The notes under the pieces were generated by a model. It had not been told where the DNA came from. It was given only the letters and a program-made list of their open reading frames with translations, and did no database searches. From Rhynochetos jubatus (Eukaryota > Chordata > Aves > Eurypygiformes > Rhynochetidae), in NCBI GenBank assembly GCA_027574665.1, contig CM050650.1:53427304-53491303 (forward strand): 64,000 bases of DNA. The letters are read 5' to 3'. Positions 11,565 to 22,900 of this stretch are shown piece after piece. How positions within the stretch are numbered: position 1 is the stretch's first letter; every line of letters begins with the position of its first letter. The translations under genes and the position numbers were made by a program.

Positions 11565-12958
11565 GTATGTACAAAGCAGATGGGGCTAAAGTATACTTTG
11601 ATAAAGTGCTGCTTGTTGTTGTTTTAAATAAACTGGTTTTCTCTATTATAGCTTAACTGGAAATTAATATGTACTTCATTGCTCTAGGTTGGTTGCTTCA
11701 TTACCAGAGTTCTAAAGTTGCCAAGTTGAAAGTACAATCTCATATAATACAATACCGCTTCAGTGTATACTTGCTGAAAAAAGCATGCTTTCTGACCTTG
11801 ATATAGTGTATGGCAATTGTTAAACAGAGACAGCAATTTTTTTTTTTTTCGTTACAAGGATGGAAACTCTGTTTTCCTGCATCGTAACAAGGGAATACAA
11901 ATTAAGGGTTGTGTATTGAGCAACTAGCTTTAAATAGTAGTGATAAAATATTCCCTTGTAGTGCTGTGACAGGTCTTGCATCTTGTTTTTCAGATACACA
12001 GCAACCTATTTTGTTGTAATTATGTATTAATAATTTGCTGAATATGCTGTCAGGCATAGATTTAGCTTTCCTGTTAGCACTGTCTAAGGCAGAACATGCC
12101 GCTCTGCTCCACTTTGCTCACAGTGATGGTATCAGGGCATGCAAATTGCAATGCTATTTGATTGAAATGGTGATTAGCAACAGTGTGACCTTTAGACCAT
12201 ATCTGATTTGTGCTTATAGAGTAGGTATTTGCAGCAGCATTCAGATTTGGTAACATGATTGTAAAGGCAAGGATGCGGACTGGACAGTCTGTTTAATCAC
12301 TGGATCTGCAGCATGAACCTTAAGATAGTGCCATGTGTATGATTTTTGTGTGTGTACTTAGCAAGTGTTCATGTTTTTACTTGTATGTGAATAAATATAA
12401 GTAAAGAAAAATGTATTAGCCTAAGATCTGACATACAGAGACAGTGATTTACACAGTGGAGAAGGAAAACTTTTCCTTTTTCACTTTATCCTATGGAGAA
12501 GTGGATTCAGGTGTGAACTGCAGGGGAAAATAAATAGGTTGCTTGTTTCTGAACCTGTCTGTATTTAGGAGAGAGGAGGTGCTCACCTTTGACAAACAGC
12601 ATTTATCGTAGATATTAAGCACACAGTGCTCTCCTCAGGAGAGAATTAAATGAGTTTGACGCTGAACTTGATTACAAACGTGGATTCCAGCTTGGGTCCC
12701 TTAATAAATGTATGCATTTTCATTTAAGTTAATGGAAGAGTATGCATACTTAACCCTTGAAAACTAGTGTGCTCTTGCACCTGCTTCATTGGTTTTCAGA
12801 TTAATGTCCAGAAGTTTTTGTAAGTTTGTTTTGCTACACAGACAAGCCTAAACCCTTGGTTAGTTTTCATTTTAGTTGCTTCTTAAAGGAATATTTTGTA
12901 GCCTGAAAAACAATTTAGGGTAACTGTTTCAGAAATATGTTCAACTTCTTTTCCCTAG
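11565..12958 (+). other. STXBP5: STXBP5 intron
   Basis: A 1.4 kb AT-rich intron, donor GTATGT, acceptor TTTCCCTAG. It contains a short T run near 11,838. Nothing else is recognised. Confidence 0.8.
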
Positions 12959-13328
12959 GAACCATTCTAAGGCTAAAAGGGGCAATCTTGAGAATGGCTT
13001 TTCTGGATACCACAGGATCTTTGGTCCCACCAGCACATGAACCCTGGAGAGAACACAATGTTTCTGAAGATAAAGATGAAAAAGATAAATCAAAAAAACG
13101 ACGACCTGTCTCAGTATCCCCCTCTTCCTCTCAGGAAATCAGTGAAAACCAATATGCAGTGATATGTTCGGAAAAACAAGCAAAAGTTATCTCACTGCCA
13201 TCCCAGAACTGTATTTATAAGCAAAACATAACAGAGACTTCTTTTGTTCTTCGTGGAGATATAGTGTCATTGAGTAACAGTATCTGCCTTGCATGTTTCT
13301 GTGCCAATGGACATATTATGACTTTTAG
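12959..13328 (+). CDS. STXBP5: STXBP5 exon, 370 nt: Lgl-like propeller region
   Basis: Phase 1 in, phase 2 out. It continues SG into TILRLKGAILRMAFLD, a hallmark of tomosyn and the Lgl-like C-terminal region. Then come a charged loop (EDKDEKDKSKKRRPVSVSPS), the blade ENQYAVICSEKQAKVISLP, and FVLRGDIVSLSNSICLACF followed by CANGHIMTF. The lysine-rich loop is the variable insert typical of this family. The acceptor is TCCCTAG and the donor GTAAGA. No stop or frameshift is present. Confidence 0.97.
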
Positions 13329-15898
13329 GTAAGATGTGTTTGATAGTAGCTTAAATTAAAAAATAATCTTCTGCTAGATAAAAAGTTTCCTTTTCCATAA
13401 GAATATGAATAAAACAAATCTACATTCACTCAGTGTTGATGAACCTCTAACACTGGGTGTTAGCCTGGATGATTTCAATTATGCATTCCTATTAGTTATG
13501 CCTTTAACACATCAAGTATTTTACCAGTTGTGCTCAAGCTAGCCTTAGTCAACAAACACTTCTAAATGTGTGATATAGGTCCTTGAGTTGGTGAACATTC
13601 TCAAATATAAGTTTACTCCCTGACTGAGAAATGGCCTTGAGACAGACCTTCAGCTGGTGTCTGACCACAACTGCATATTTTTGTGCAGCTGTTTTGCATC
13701 ACACTCATGCCTCAACCTTACTTTTTTGTTGTGTAGCTTCTTCATAGCTTAAAGGCCTTAAACTCAGGCTATAAAGGCAAGATTAATTGCTAGTAGTTGT
13801 AGTATAGAAATAAGTCATCTAAAGTAAGGGGTTTAAGTTATGAGTTTAAACATATTTAATGTGTGAATGAACTTACATGTCACTTAGGTAATTTTAACGT
13901 GTCCTTTCTTGAATGTTTCTAAATGCTGTTTTATTCTGAACAGCAGTGGGTCTGTATCTGTACCCTTGTACCACCATTTCAGTCATGGCTAATGCAAAGA
14001 TGAATTTGGGACGTGGCATTATAAAATTGTGCCAGTAAAATTCTTAAGAGGTTATTTTTAAGGTTGCAAAAACAAACTCTTAACTTGCGAAGTTCTCTAA
14101 AAAGATACTTCTTCAGGAAGTTAAGTATAAAACTAAAGGTGATCTGAGGTATACTAAATGAATCAATAAGTTTTGATTACAATCAAAGCCTGTTAACTCC
14201 ATTGATCCATATCCCAACATATATCCTAAATTTCTAGAAAATGCTGCAGACCCTGCAAGGTCAAGCATTGTGTTTTCCTTATTTAAAACTGAACTTAATG
14301 TTCAGGTGCCATATATTCAAACCAATCCTGTTTTTTCTCAGGATTCATTTAGTTTTCTGAAGAACTCTGTATGGAGGTAGGTGCTAAATTTTATAAATAT
14401 TGAATTGCTACATTGTGTAGGGAAGTTGAACTCCTGAGTATTAACTCCATTTCATAAGGATGAATTGCTCCTGGGAATTGGACTTAATGTCCTGTTTGTG
14501 TCAAGTTGTCAGGGCATCGTATCATACACGAGATGTCCAATATTTATTGACTGATATAAATTTAAATAGGACTTAACGATCCTGTTACAGATTTGCTTGA
14601 TACTCTGAAAATGCTATCTGGATGTTATGCTTGTCCTCTCTGATGTTTTTGTGTTTTGTCTTAAAGTGGTAAGGATGTTTTATTGTTCCATCAGTCTGAA
14701 GCCAAGCACTTTCTTGTTACTAACTCACTCTTAGGAATATTCTTATTTTAGATATGCGCACAGCAGAAATGTCGTTTCTGGTTGATGTGCTTACAAGACA
14801 ATATCGCTTTTAATTTCTTACCTCTAGAACTTGCCTCTAAAGTCATAATTCCTGTTCTCCTTCATTTTGTTTGTCATAGATGAAGTCTCCTGCTAAGAGG
14901 CAATCCACGAACTGTAAAATGCAACCTTAACATTTAGAAATCTCAGTATCCCCCAAAAAAATATTAAACACCAACAGCAACACTTACTGTTGAAGCTACT
15001 GCATCTGTCTTTCCTTGCTTTTGTCTTCACTTTGACAATTTACTGTTTTTTCTGTTTCTAAAAATAATAATCTTATGCAGATGGTATCTGCAACAGAAGC
15101 TGCTTAATGTACTGTTGGTACATTTGCAGCTAACATAAATTATGATTTCACAGGGGATGTTTTTGAGACAGTAGTTTATTGTGGGTTATATTTATCAAGA
15201 CGTCAGGTGTTCAGTCACTTCTTACTTGAATTTATTACTTTGAGGGAGAGAAATGTTTGGTAGCAAGAGCATTATTACAGCCTTAGTGTACTGCATCTGT
15301 TCTTCAGTAGCTTGATGCAGTAAGTACTGCAGCTACATGTGCAGAATCAGAAAATACAAGGTAAGCGAACTTTGCTTTAAGAGGACTTCTTAAATGTGGA
15401 GGAAAAAAAAAGATGAACATAATTCTGGAGATTGTTGTTTGAGGTTACTGAATTCTGTTTTCCTTTGAAAGCACACCCCTGTGAATTTCTTAGTGTTCTT
15501 GAGGACGGATCTGTAAGGCTTGTATTTTTAGTCAAGGAGAAATTCTTCACCCAAGAGTAGGCAGGATGTTTAATTGTAAATATTTGCAAGACACATATCA
15601 AAATACTTCATTAGTAATTAATGAATAATGCTTTAAGTGAATCTGTGCTTTACATGCTCAGAGCATCATTTAAATGATGCTTTTAAATCTGTGGTGCCGA
15701 TGTTTGTCTCACTTTTGAGGTGCTACTTTGAAAACATCTCGTATTTGTTTTGCAGTTTTTAAATTGCATTAAATGATACCCTGTTTATGTAATACTTATG
15801 CAGATAATGAAGGGAAAAATAATGCATTGCAGTTTGAAAATGAGCCATTTGATCAATAATAGATAATCTTGTTATTTTTTTTAATTCTTTTTCTTAAG
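13329..15898 (+). other. STXBP5: STXBP5 intron
   Basis: A 2.6 kb intron with donor GTAAGA and acceptor TTTTTCTTAAG. It is AT-rich; I recognise no exon, RNA gene or repeat in it. Confidence 0.8.
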
Positions 15899-16064
15899 TT
15901 TGCCAAGTCTAAGGCCATTGTTGGATGTGTATTACCTGCCACTCACCAATATGCGAATAGCCAGAACATTCTGCTTCACCAATAACGGACAAGCACTCTA
16001 TCTCGTCTCACCAACTGAAATACAGAGGCTCACCTACAGTCAAGAAACATGTGAAAATCTTCAG
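15899..16064 (+). CDS. STXBP5: STXBP5 exon, 166 nt: final propeller blades
   Basis: Phase 2 in, phase 0 out. It joins to give SLPSLRPLLDVYYLPLTNMR, then IARTFCFTNNGQALYLVSP and TEIQRLTYSQETCENLQ. This is highly conserved tomosyn sequence and probably closes the second propeller. The acceptor is TTCTTAAG and the donor GTAATG, followed by a small AAAAT repeat in the intron. Confidence 0.97.
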
Positions 16065-16881
16065 GTAATGAATTAAAAAAAAAATAAAATAAAATAAATT
16101 GCTGTTTTCTTAAACACACGCTGAGGTTCTTGGTTCTAGTTTCATGATGCTTACAGTAATTAAGTTTGTCATAAAGCTGAGCAATATGTCTTTCGTGCTT
16201 TGATTTTTCTCGCTGTAGTGATTCAGGATGAATCACTTCTACTCTTAAATTTTACTGTTTCATCCATCCTCTTGTATTTGAAAGAGTTTCTTGCTTAATT
16301 TCCTTTTTGATTGATCAGACATTTCCTTGTTTAATGTTCACTTAAACTCCCTCGTTCAATTGATCCGGCGGAGGTGCATGCTGACATAAGCAGGGAATAC
16401 GAACTCAGGATACTTGAAGGAAACTACTATGTTTCAGGGGTATTAACAGCTTGAAAAGATTCTCAGTCATGCTTTAGCTTGAAAGTATAAGTATTCAGTA
16501 TAATTTTGAAATAGCAGTGATGCAGGCTGTACGCTCCACTTACTCATGTCCATATGTGGTACCTATTTGTAGATATAGTTTCAACGGAACAGAATCAGGA
16601 GTGTTGTCCAAGTTGCTGAGGGACAAATACAGCTTAACTCAAACCCACTTCTATGCTACTGAAATTCATGAGCTGTGAGCTTGCAGTTATCAGAACAGAC
16701 AGTTTGGCCAGTTTTCTTAATATGCTTTTTTTATTTCCTATGTCTACTTGCAAAAACAGATGCCTATTAAAGTGCATTGATTTTGAAATACAAGTCCATG
16801 AAGTAAATCCTCAAAGTGAAAGAATATTCCATTAATTTGTGTGTGAAGTAATGTGTGCCTTCTCCCTTCTTCATTGCAAAG
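16065..16881 (+). other. STXBP5: STXBP5 intron with short (AAAAT)n run
   Basis: An 817 bp intron, donor GTAATG, acceptor CATTGCAAAG. A short A-rich AAAAT repeat lies at about 16,075-16,099. The acceptor has a weak pyrimidine tract immediately before AG, but TTCTCCCTTCTTC lies 10-20 bases upstream. Nothing else is recognised. Confidence 0.78.
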
Positions 16882-16993
16882 GAAATGCTGGGTGAGCTCT
16901 TCACTCCTGTAGAAACACCAGAAGCACCAAACAGGGGGTTCTTCAAAGGCCTGTTTGGAGGTGGGGCACAGTCACTTGACAGAGAAGAACTCT
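16882..16993 (+). CDS. STXBP5: STXBP5 exon, 112 nt: tail between propeller and SNARE motif
   Basis: Phase 0 in, phase 1 out. It reads EMLGELFTPVETPEAPNRGF, then FKGLFGGGAQSLDREEL and one base of the next phenylalanine codon. This FFKGLFGGG tail segment lies just before the R-SNARE region and is nearly invariant among tomosyns. The donor GTAAGT falls after CTC T; reading through would add a spurious tail. Confidence 0.97.
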
Positions 16994-19037
16994 GTAAGTT
17001 GTTGGCATTTATTATTTTTCTGGTATTTCTACCAAGGGAAGCCAGTGAGCCTTGAGAAATATATTACCTGTGTTAATAGAACATTACATTTGCAAAGACA
17101 AAAGTAAAAAAGGAACGGCAAGTATTTTTTTCATAGCTTTTGTTGTACATGTGGCCAACAAGATCAGAAAAGCTTGTTACTGTTTTCTCACAAGTTCCTT
17201 TACCTCACTTATTCAGAAGTAGATTATAAAGCAAGAAATAGGACAGCTGATCTTATTTTTATTCATCTTTATGAAGTTTATAGTACTGATTATAATTTAC
17301 TTAATACTGTTAAACTGAAAGGGGCTGGTTCTGGAGAACACTAGACAGTGAGAAAATAAAAATTGCATTCTAATTCAGTTTACTTGCTAGATTTTCTCTT
17401 TTTTTCCTTCTTTGACTTGTGCAGATATGCCTTAAGGAATGAGAGCAAGGACAGAACTGTGTGATAGTTCATTTCAACCCTCTGGTCATAGGACAGTAAC
17501 ATTCAGATTTAGCAAAGTATTTATTCCTTTATTGTTTTCTCATTTTTTATTACAGCTATTTTTACTGTGGTGGCATTCCACATTTTAATATATTTAAAGA
17601 AAATAACTTCCATTTATTCAAATATTTGATAGATGAAGCACCATATTATGCAGGTTTATTTGTAAGAACTTTTTAACATGAAACATAGCTGTTTAAAAGG
17701 ATAAGGGTCCCTGACAATCCTTTCTTTTTTATTGGTTCTTTAGATCTATCCAACTGTGCCTGTACCTCTTGAACAAATACCAGATATTTAGAGGTCACTT
17801 TGTGTTAAAAATTTGTCTTTAAATATGTGTAATACTTTGAAATGTTGGTCAAGTATTCTGAGAAATTTGTGTGCACAAATTCTGTTTAATTAGTATGACT
17901 GGGAAAAACTGCCTTTTCATAATGACAGAAAAGCATTCTTCTAACTTTAGAAGCTGGTTTTATATCATTTGAAGTTTCCACCATCAAGTTTTGGCTAAGA
18001 TCTTCAGAAGGAAAACAATATTGAATGGCAGAAGAAAGCCTAATAAATTGTAGCCTGAAAGCGAGTTCAGTGACAATTCCAAAGCCATCTGAAAATGTCT
18101 TTAAAATAAGTCATATGTAACATGAGGTCACAGCAGAATCTGTAATAAATGAAATAATTTCTTTTTTTATTCTTGAGGATTCACAGAAGTTTATAGTGTT
18201 TGTTGAAACTGAAATAATTAAAAATGTTAGACTATTTAGTTTTACTTTGGCATCCAAAAATGTTTTGGCCTTCACTCAGATTTTTGTAGTTTACAATTGG
18301 GCCTGAGATTAACATGTCCATTAAGTGTCTAGACTGAACTAGGTGGCCAATCTCCTATTTAGGAGCAAAGGAGATGTAGTCAGTGCAGTCACTGGAGTCA
18401 AGAACCATTCAGCTGACCATCCATGGGTGTTTACTTTAGAATGAGCTGATTTGTTCTTACAGCTGTACTGCCTTTTCATGATTTGCATTACATGTTTTAG
18501 AAGATTTTTACAATAATGATGGCATAGACACCTAATCTTAAGGTTTCTGCATCTAAAACTGAACTTCCATCAAAGGGAATTCCCACTGGTGGAGTCATAC
18601 TGGCTGGCTACACTAGCAAAGCACTTCCAGAACTGGTCACAGCTTGTGTTTTCAAAATTCTGCCTTGTCTGCTGAACTCCCAACACCTTCCCTGGGAAGC
18701 AAGCTATATTGTTAAAAACTACTAACACAATTCTGTTGATGACTGTGATGCTAGCACTGTTGAGAGGGTTTTAATTTCACACTTGAGCTGTCAAAAGGTG
18801 GTAATTTTATAACCTGCCTGGAAACTCTGAAATACGTTTGAGAAATTTCAGTTTTATGAAATAATAACATTCAGTAACATTGAATAGTGATTATTGCTTG
18901 TAGTCGTGTTTGTGATTAGGTGTTCAGTGTCCATCCCAAGAAATTAGACCTCTTTATAAACTAGTAACATTGGTATTTATGTAATAATGATAGCAAACCT
19001 TACTATTCTGGTTTTGCTGTTTTTCAAATGCTTCCAG
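16994..19037 (+). other. STXBP5: STXBP5 intron
   Basis: A 2.0 kb AT-rich intron, donor GTAAGT and acceptor AAATGCTTCCAG. I see no recognisable repeat or RNA gene in it. Confidence 0.8.
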
Positions 19038-19258
19038 TTGGAGAATCAGCATCTGGGAAGGCATCAAGAAGTCTTGCCCAGCATATTCCAGGGCCTGGGG
19101 GTATTGAAGGTGTCAAAGGAGCAGCATCTGGTGTAGTTGGTGAACTAGCACGAGCCCGGTTGGCGCTAGATGAAAGAGGACAGAAACTAGGAGAACTGGA
19201 AGAAAAAACTGCAGCTATGCTTTACAGTGCTGATTCTTTCTCTAAACACGCTCATGAG
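19038..19258 (+). CDS. STXBP5: STXBP5 exon, 221 nt: R-SNARE motif
   Basis: Phase 1 in, phase 0 out. It encodes FGESASGKASRSLAQHIPG, then IEGVKGAASGVVGELARARL, ALDERGQKLGELEEKTAAML and SADSFSKHAHE. This is the VAMP-like coiled-coil R-SNARE motif that pairs with syntaxin-1 and SNAP-25; the central arginine layer falls within ALDERGQKL. The protein has no transmembrane segment after it, which is how tomosyn blocks rather than drives fusion. The acceptor is CTTCCAG and the donor GTGAGT. Confidence 0.97.
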
Positions 19259-19938
19259 GTGAGTCTGTTGCATGTATTTCATAACCAGTTTAACATGCAA
19301 GTTTTGCAAGTAACTTGACTTTTGCAAAGGCATGTCAGAGGTATCTAAAGGGAATGCAATATCATTGATAAAGAACACTTCATTTTATCTATTAATCATT
19401 ACTCCTAATAATTATGCATTAATGTAAGCGGCTTTGTCTTATGGCACGTTGGTCTAGAGCATACCCTCTGAGTGGCATGTAGGCTTCCAAAAGTGCAGCT
19501 CAGTTCCCGTTACACAAGGAATTTCTCACCGAATTGGATAACAAGAGTAATGTTGTGAGATTCCTGTGGTTCCTAGAAAAGATCCAGTGGTTGTATGCAA
19601 ACCCTGTGGATCCAAGCTTCTCTTTTTTTCCTCAGTAACTACATTGGATGGCTCTTCTCTTCTGTGTTCATGCAGGTCTCTTTCTATCCCCTGAGCTCTC
19701 ATGTAACTTCCCATTCTCCCAAAAAAGGCTTTCTGTCTGAGGCTAGATCATCAGCAGTGGCTGCTACCATTAGAAAATTCATCATGCCAAACACTGTTGA
19801 GCAATGTTCTTGCCATTTTAAGACGACTTACTAAGTTCCCTCTTCCTCGTGCTGCTTTTGTAACCATATAATCTGGTTTGTGTCATTGTATTATTTTGTA
19901 TGTTATAGAAACTAATTAGAATTTTTTTGGTTTTTTAG
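19259..19938 (+). other. STXBP5: STXBP5 last intron
   Basis: A 680 bp intron with donor GTGAGT and acceptor GGTTTTTTAG. If it were not removed, translation would continue 19 codons after HAHE and stop at 19,316-19,318. No repeat or RNA gene was recognised. Confidence 0.8.
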
Positions 19939-19980
19939 ATGATGTTGAAGTACAAAGACAAGAAGTGGTACCAATTCTGA
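19939..19980 (+). CDS. STXBP5: STXBP5 terminal coding exon, 42 nt with stop
   Basis: Thirteen codons, MMLKYKDKKWYQF, followed by TGA at 19,978-19,980. It completes the R-SNARE coiled coil and the conserved tomosyn C-terminus KWYQF. The first residue is methionine where mammals, as I recall, have isoleucine. The exon is too short to be seen as an ORF and was found from the acceptor TTTTTTAG and the conserved peptide. Confidence 0.96.
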   Translation: MMLKYKDKKWYQF

Positions 19981-22900
19981 TGATGATCATCAATTACATG
20001 TGTTTAATTTTGTCCTGATGAAAAAAAATCTTTTTTTCATTAATTTTGGCAGGACCATGGAAATTTAAAGGAGTATTCACCATTGGATACTGTTGTTTCC
20101 TAGCACAAATCACACAGTTTTACCTCAGTCATGGCTTTAACTGAGGAGCTTTATATTTAAAAGAAACACACACAAGAAAAATAACTTGAGTGTTTCTTAG
20201 CTGTTGGTTAGCTGAGAGTTGGAACAGAGAAGGTAACTAGAACATGTGAAAGAGGGTAAAAGGAAAATGTAGTGTGAGATGGGCAGGGGCAATGCAGGGT
20301 CAATCCTGTGTTAATATTTCATATGCCAACAGTTTTTGTGCTATTGTAACTGCTGCCAGTGTACACCCTCCTGTGAGGAGAGGCAATAAATCAGGGGTCC
20401 AAGAGCTGGAATCAAGTTGTTTGTCTTGCTGAACAGTGGCTGACTTACACTTACCCTCTGTAGGGCTCACTATATTTACTGTTATTGTTGAAGAAGAGTT
20501 GAAGTTTGTCACTTTGTTCGTCGGAAAAGCTGGAAGCTTGGAAGATTTCATGGTGAAAATTGTATACATAGTTGACCTGTGCATAGTCTTTTCTTGGACC
20601 CCTGATCTAGTATTCTTGTAGTCACATCATATTCTGTGAAGTGCAAAACAAAGGAATACACAATTTTTGCATTAAAAAAAAAAAAGTGAATAATATGACC
20701 GGAATGTGTCACGCTGGGAGTTTTCATTTGTATTACAGCCGTGAAAAGTGGTAACATCTTCATTGTGGTAAGAATACTTCAATTTCTGTTCAGTTAAATA
20801 TTAATTTTTTGCCAAAAATAGTTACTGGTTCAGTTTGTGTAACGATTAGAATTGGCTGTTGGTTCCATTCATGCTGTGAATTTTTATAAATGTTAAACAG
20901 AATGTATCTTTACAGCCATTATTTAAAATAGCTGAGAGAGCTTTGCTCAAAAGTTCAGTTCTAGATGCCCCTTTAGCCCTTTACTATGAAATCAGATAAT
21001 GTTGGACTCAGGTTTTCAAACAGTTTTGCACACCATGGAGGTGCTGATGCATGAATAATGGCAAGCATCTGGTATTTAATAATCGTCAGTATATTGTTTA
21101 GTGAATTTCTAAATCCTGCTAGTACCTATCTTGGCCCCACCCACCACTAAAGGCAGTTGGCCTGAAGTTTGGGTTGAGTCTCTAACGGTGTTTTCGATTA
21201 TGTGGGCAGTGGTAAGTGTCCACAAAAACTTCAGGAATTGGTGAAATAATGTTTGGGTTGGGTGAAGTAAGTAATAGAGCTGAGCTAACTCGTTAATGGA
21301 TGTTGCACTAAAGCTGTGATAGTGGGAATGAGACTAGAGCTCTTTTTAAGGAATTCTGTCTTTTTTAAAAAAAATTTGCATTTCAAAAATTTAGACTTTG
21401 TTTGCTCAAAGCAGATACAGTTACTGGCTGATTTTGTTTTATACAAGGGAGTACTTAGAAGCTGAGAGGTCTACATTGTCTGAAACTAATAGTCGGGTTT
21501 GCTTCTCCAAGCATCACATTCTGTGTGGGTTTTTCACACACTTTCTGAACGTTCACAAAGCAAAACCTTGGTTCTGTTTCTGTTGCAGCTACATAGATAA
21601 GGCAACTTTATAAAACACTTAAAGCATGCAAAATATTGAAGTTACTGGTGGTTCTTAAAACATTCTTCAAATGAAAGACAAATATGTTTGTCTTGTAGCA
21701 CAAATAGATGAATTTTTAAATTTCATGTATAATGACATTTAATAAGAGATAAGTGAATTCTCTTGCCAGTGCAAGGGCATGCTGTGCCATGTCCACTGCT
21801 CAAAGAACTCAACGAATGAGGAGATGACAATTTGAACAAGCAGCATTATGATTTATTGATGACTGTCCCATACCTACTGAAGCAATGTTGCCTCCAGTTA
21901 TGTAACTTGGCTTGCCACACAGTCTTTTGCCTCTGCATGTTCGTTTCTTTTTTAGTGTCTAATGAGTGTGTATTTAACACCATTTCATCAAAAATCCAGG
22001 TAGAAGAAAACTAGATAAACTGCTCTATGGACCCTAAACACCCTAGCTCACACTAGTCCCGTTATCTCACACTTAGAAATTGACATGACTGATTATTTGA
22101 CCTGTTGAAGATAAACTATGTTTCAGAGCAATACAATCTTGGAAAATTAGCCTAGTCAGGCCCTGGGGGAGAGGATGGCAAAAGTACTCTTCAGCAAACC
22201 ACGGTGTCAGTTCAATGGAAGACAACCTTGTCTTGAAAGGAAAGCTTACTTAACTTTCCCATCAAGAAACATTTGACAACCACCAGCAAGCAAAAAACAA
22301 AAATCAGCAGCAGTGAGAGACCATCTGCCAGTACAAGAAGAGTAGTGGCTTACTTGGTATTATAGAATTTATCATAGCTGAATCCTTTTTTCTGTTGTAT
22401 ATGTTGAGAGCATGCTTCTAGATTTGAAAACTAATGAAATGATTGCTCATGAGATGAATACACAAACGGTTCTTGGTCAATAAAAGGGGCTATGTACAAT
22501 TTTAGTCTAAAATGTTTCTTTTTCCTTCTCGGTGGAAGGAAGTTAATAGTGTAAACATCGTTGCATCTTATTCTGCTATTGGTGGTGCACCTTTTGTACA
22601 GCAAAGTATATTGAAATCCTTGGGGGGAAGCACCCCTGGTTTTTTGGCTAGCATTTTAGTTGTGTGAAACTTTTTTAGAGTGTCTGGAAAACTATAAGAT
22701 ACAATTGAGCTATTACTTTTTTATTTTTTGATGGAAGTGTAAGAAACTGCTGCTACCTATCTGTTTATATGTAGTGTGTCTCATTAGGAACTGTAAACTG
22801 AAGAAGCTTTTCTTCACCTTAGTCCTGCCAAATTGTAACTTTTGAATGTTGATATGTGTAAATATGTGTGTATTCCAAATAAGTCTGAAAGTGTTACACC

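Noticed and set aside
19259..19318. Alternative STXBP5 C-terminus by reading into the last intron
   Set aside because: The GTGAGT donor is strong and the conserved KWYQF end is present downstream. The read-through tail has no resemblance to known tomosyns.
19436..19520. tRNA-like string around GGCACGTTGGTCTAGAGC
   Set aside because: It superficially resembles a tRNA A-box, but no matching B-box, acceptor stem or anticodon arm can be drawn.
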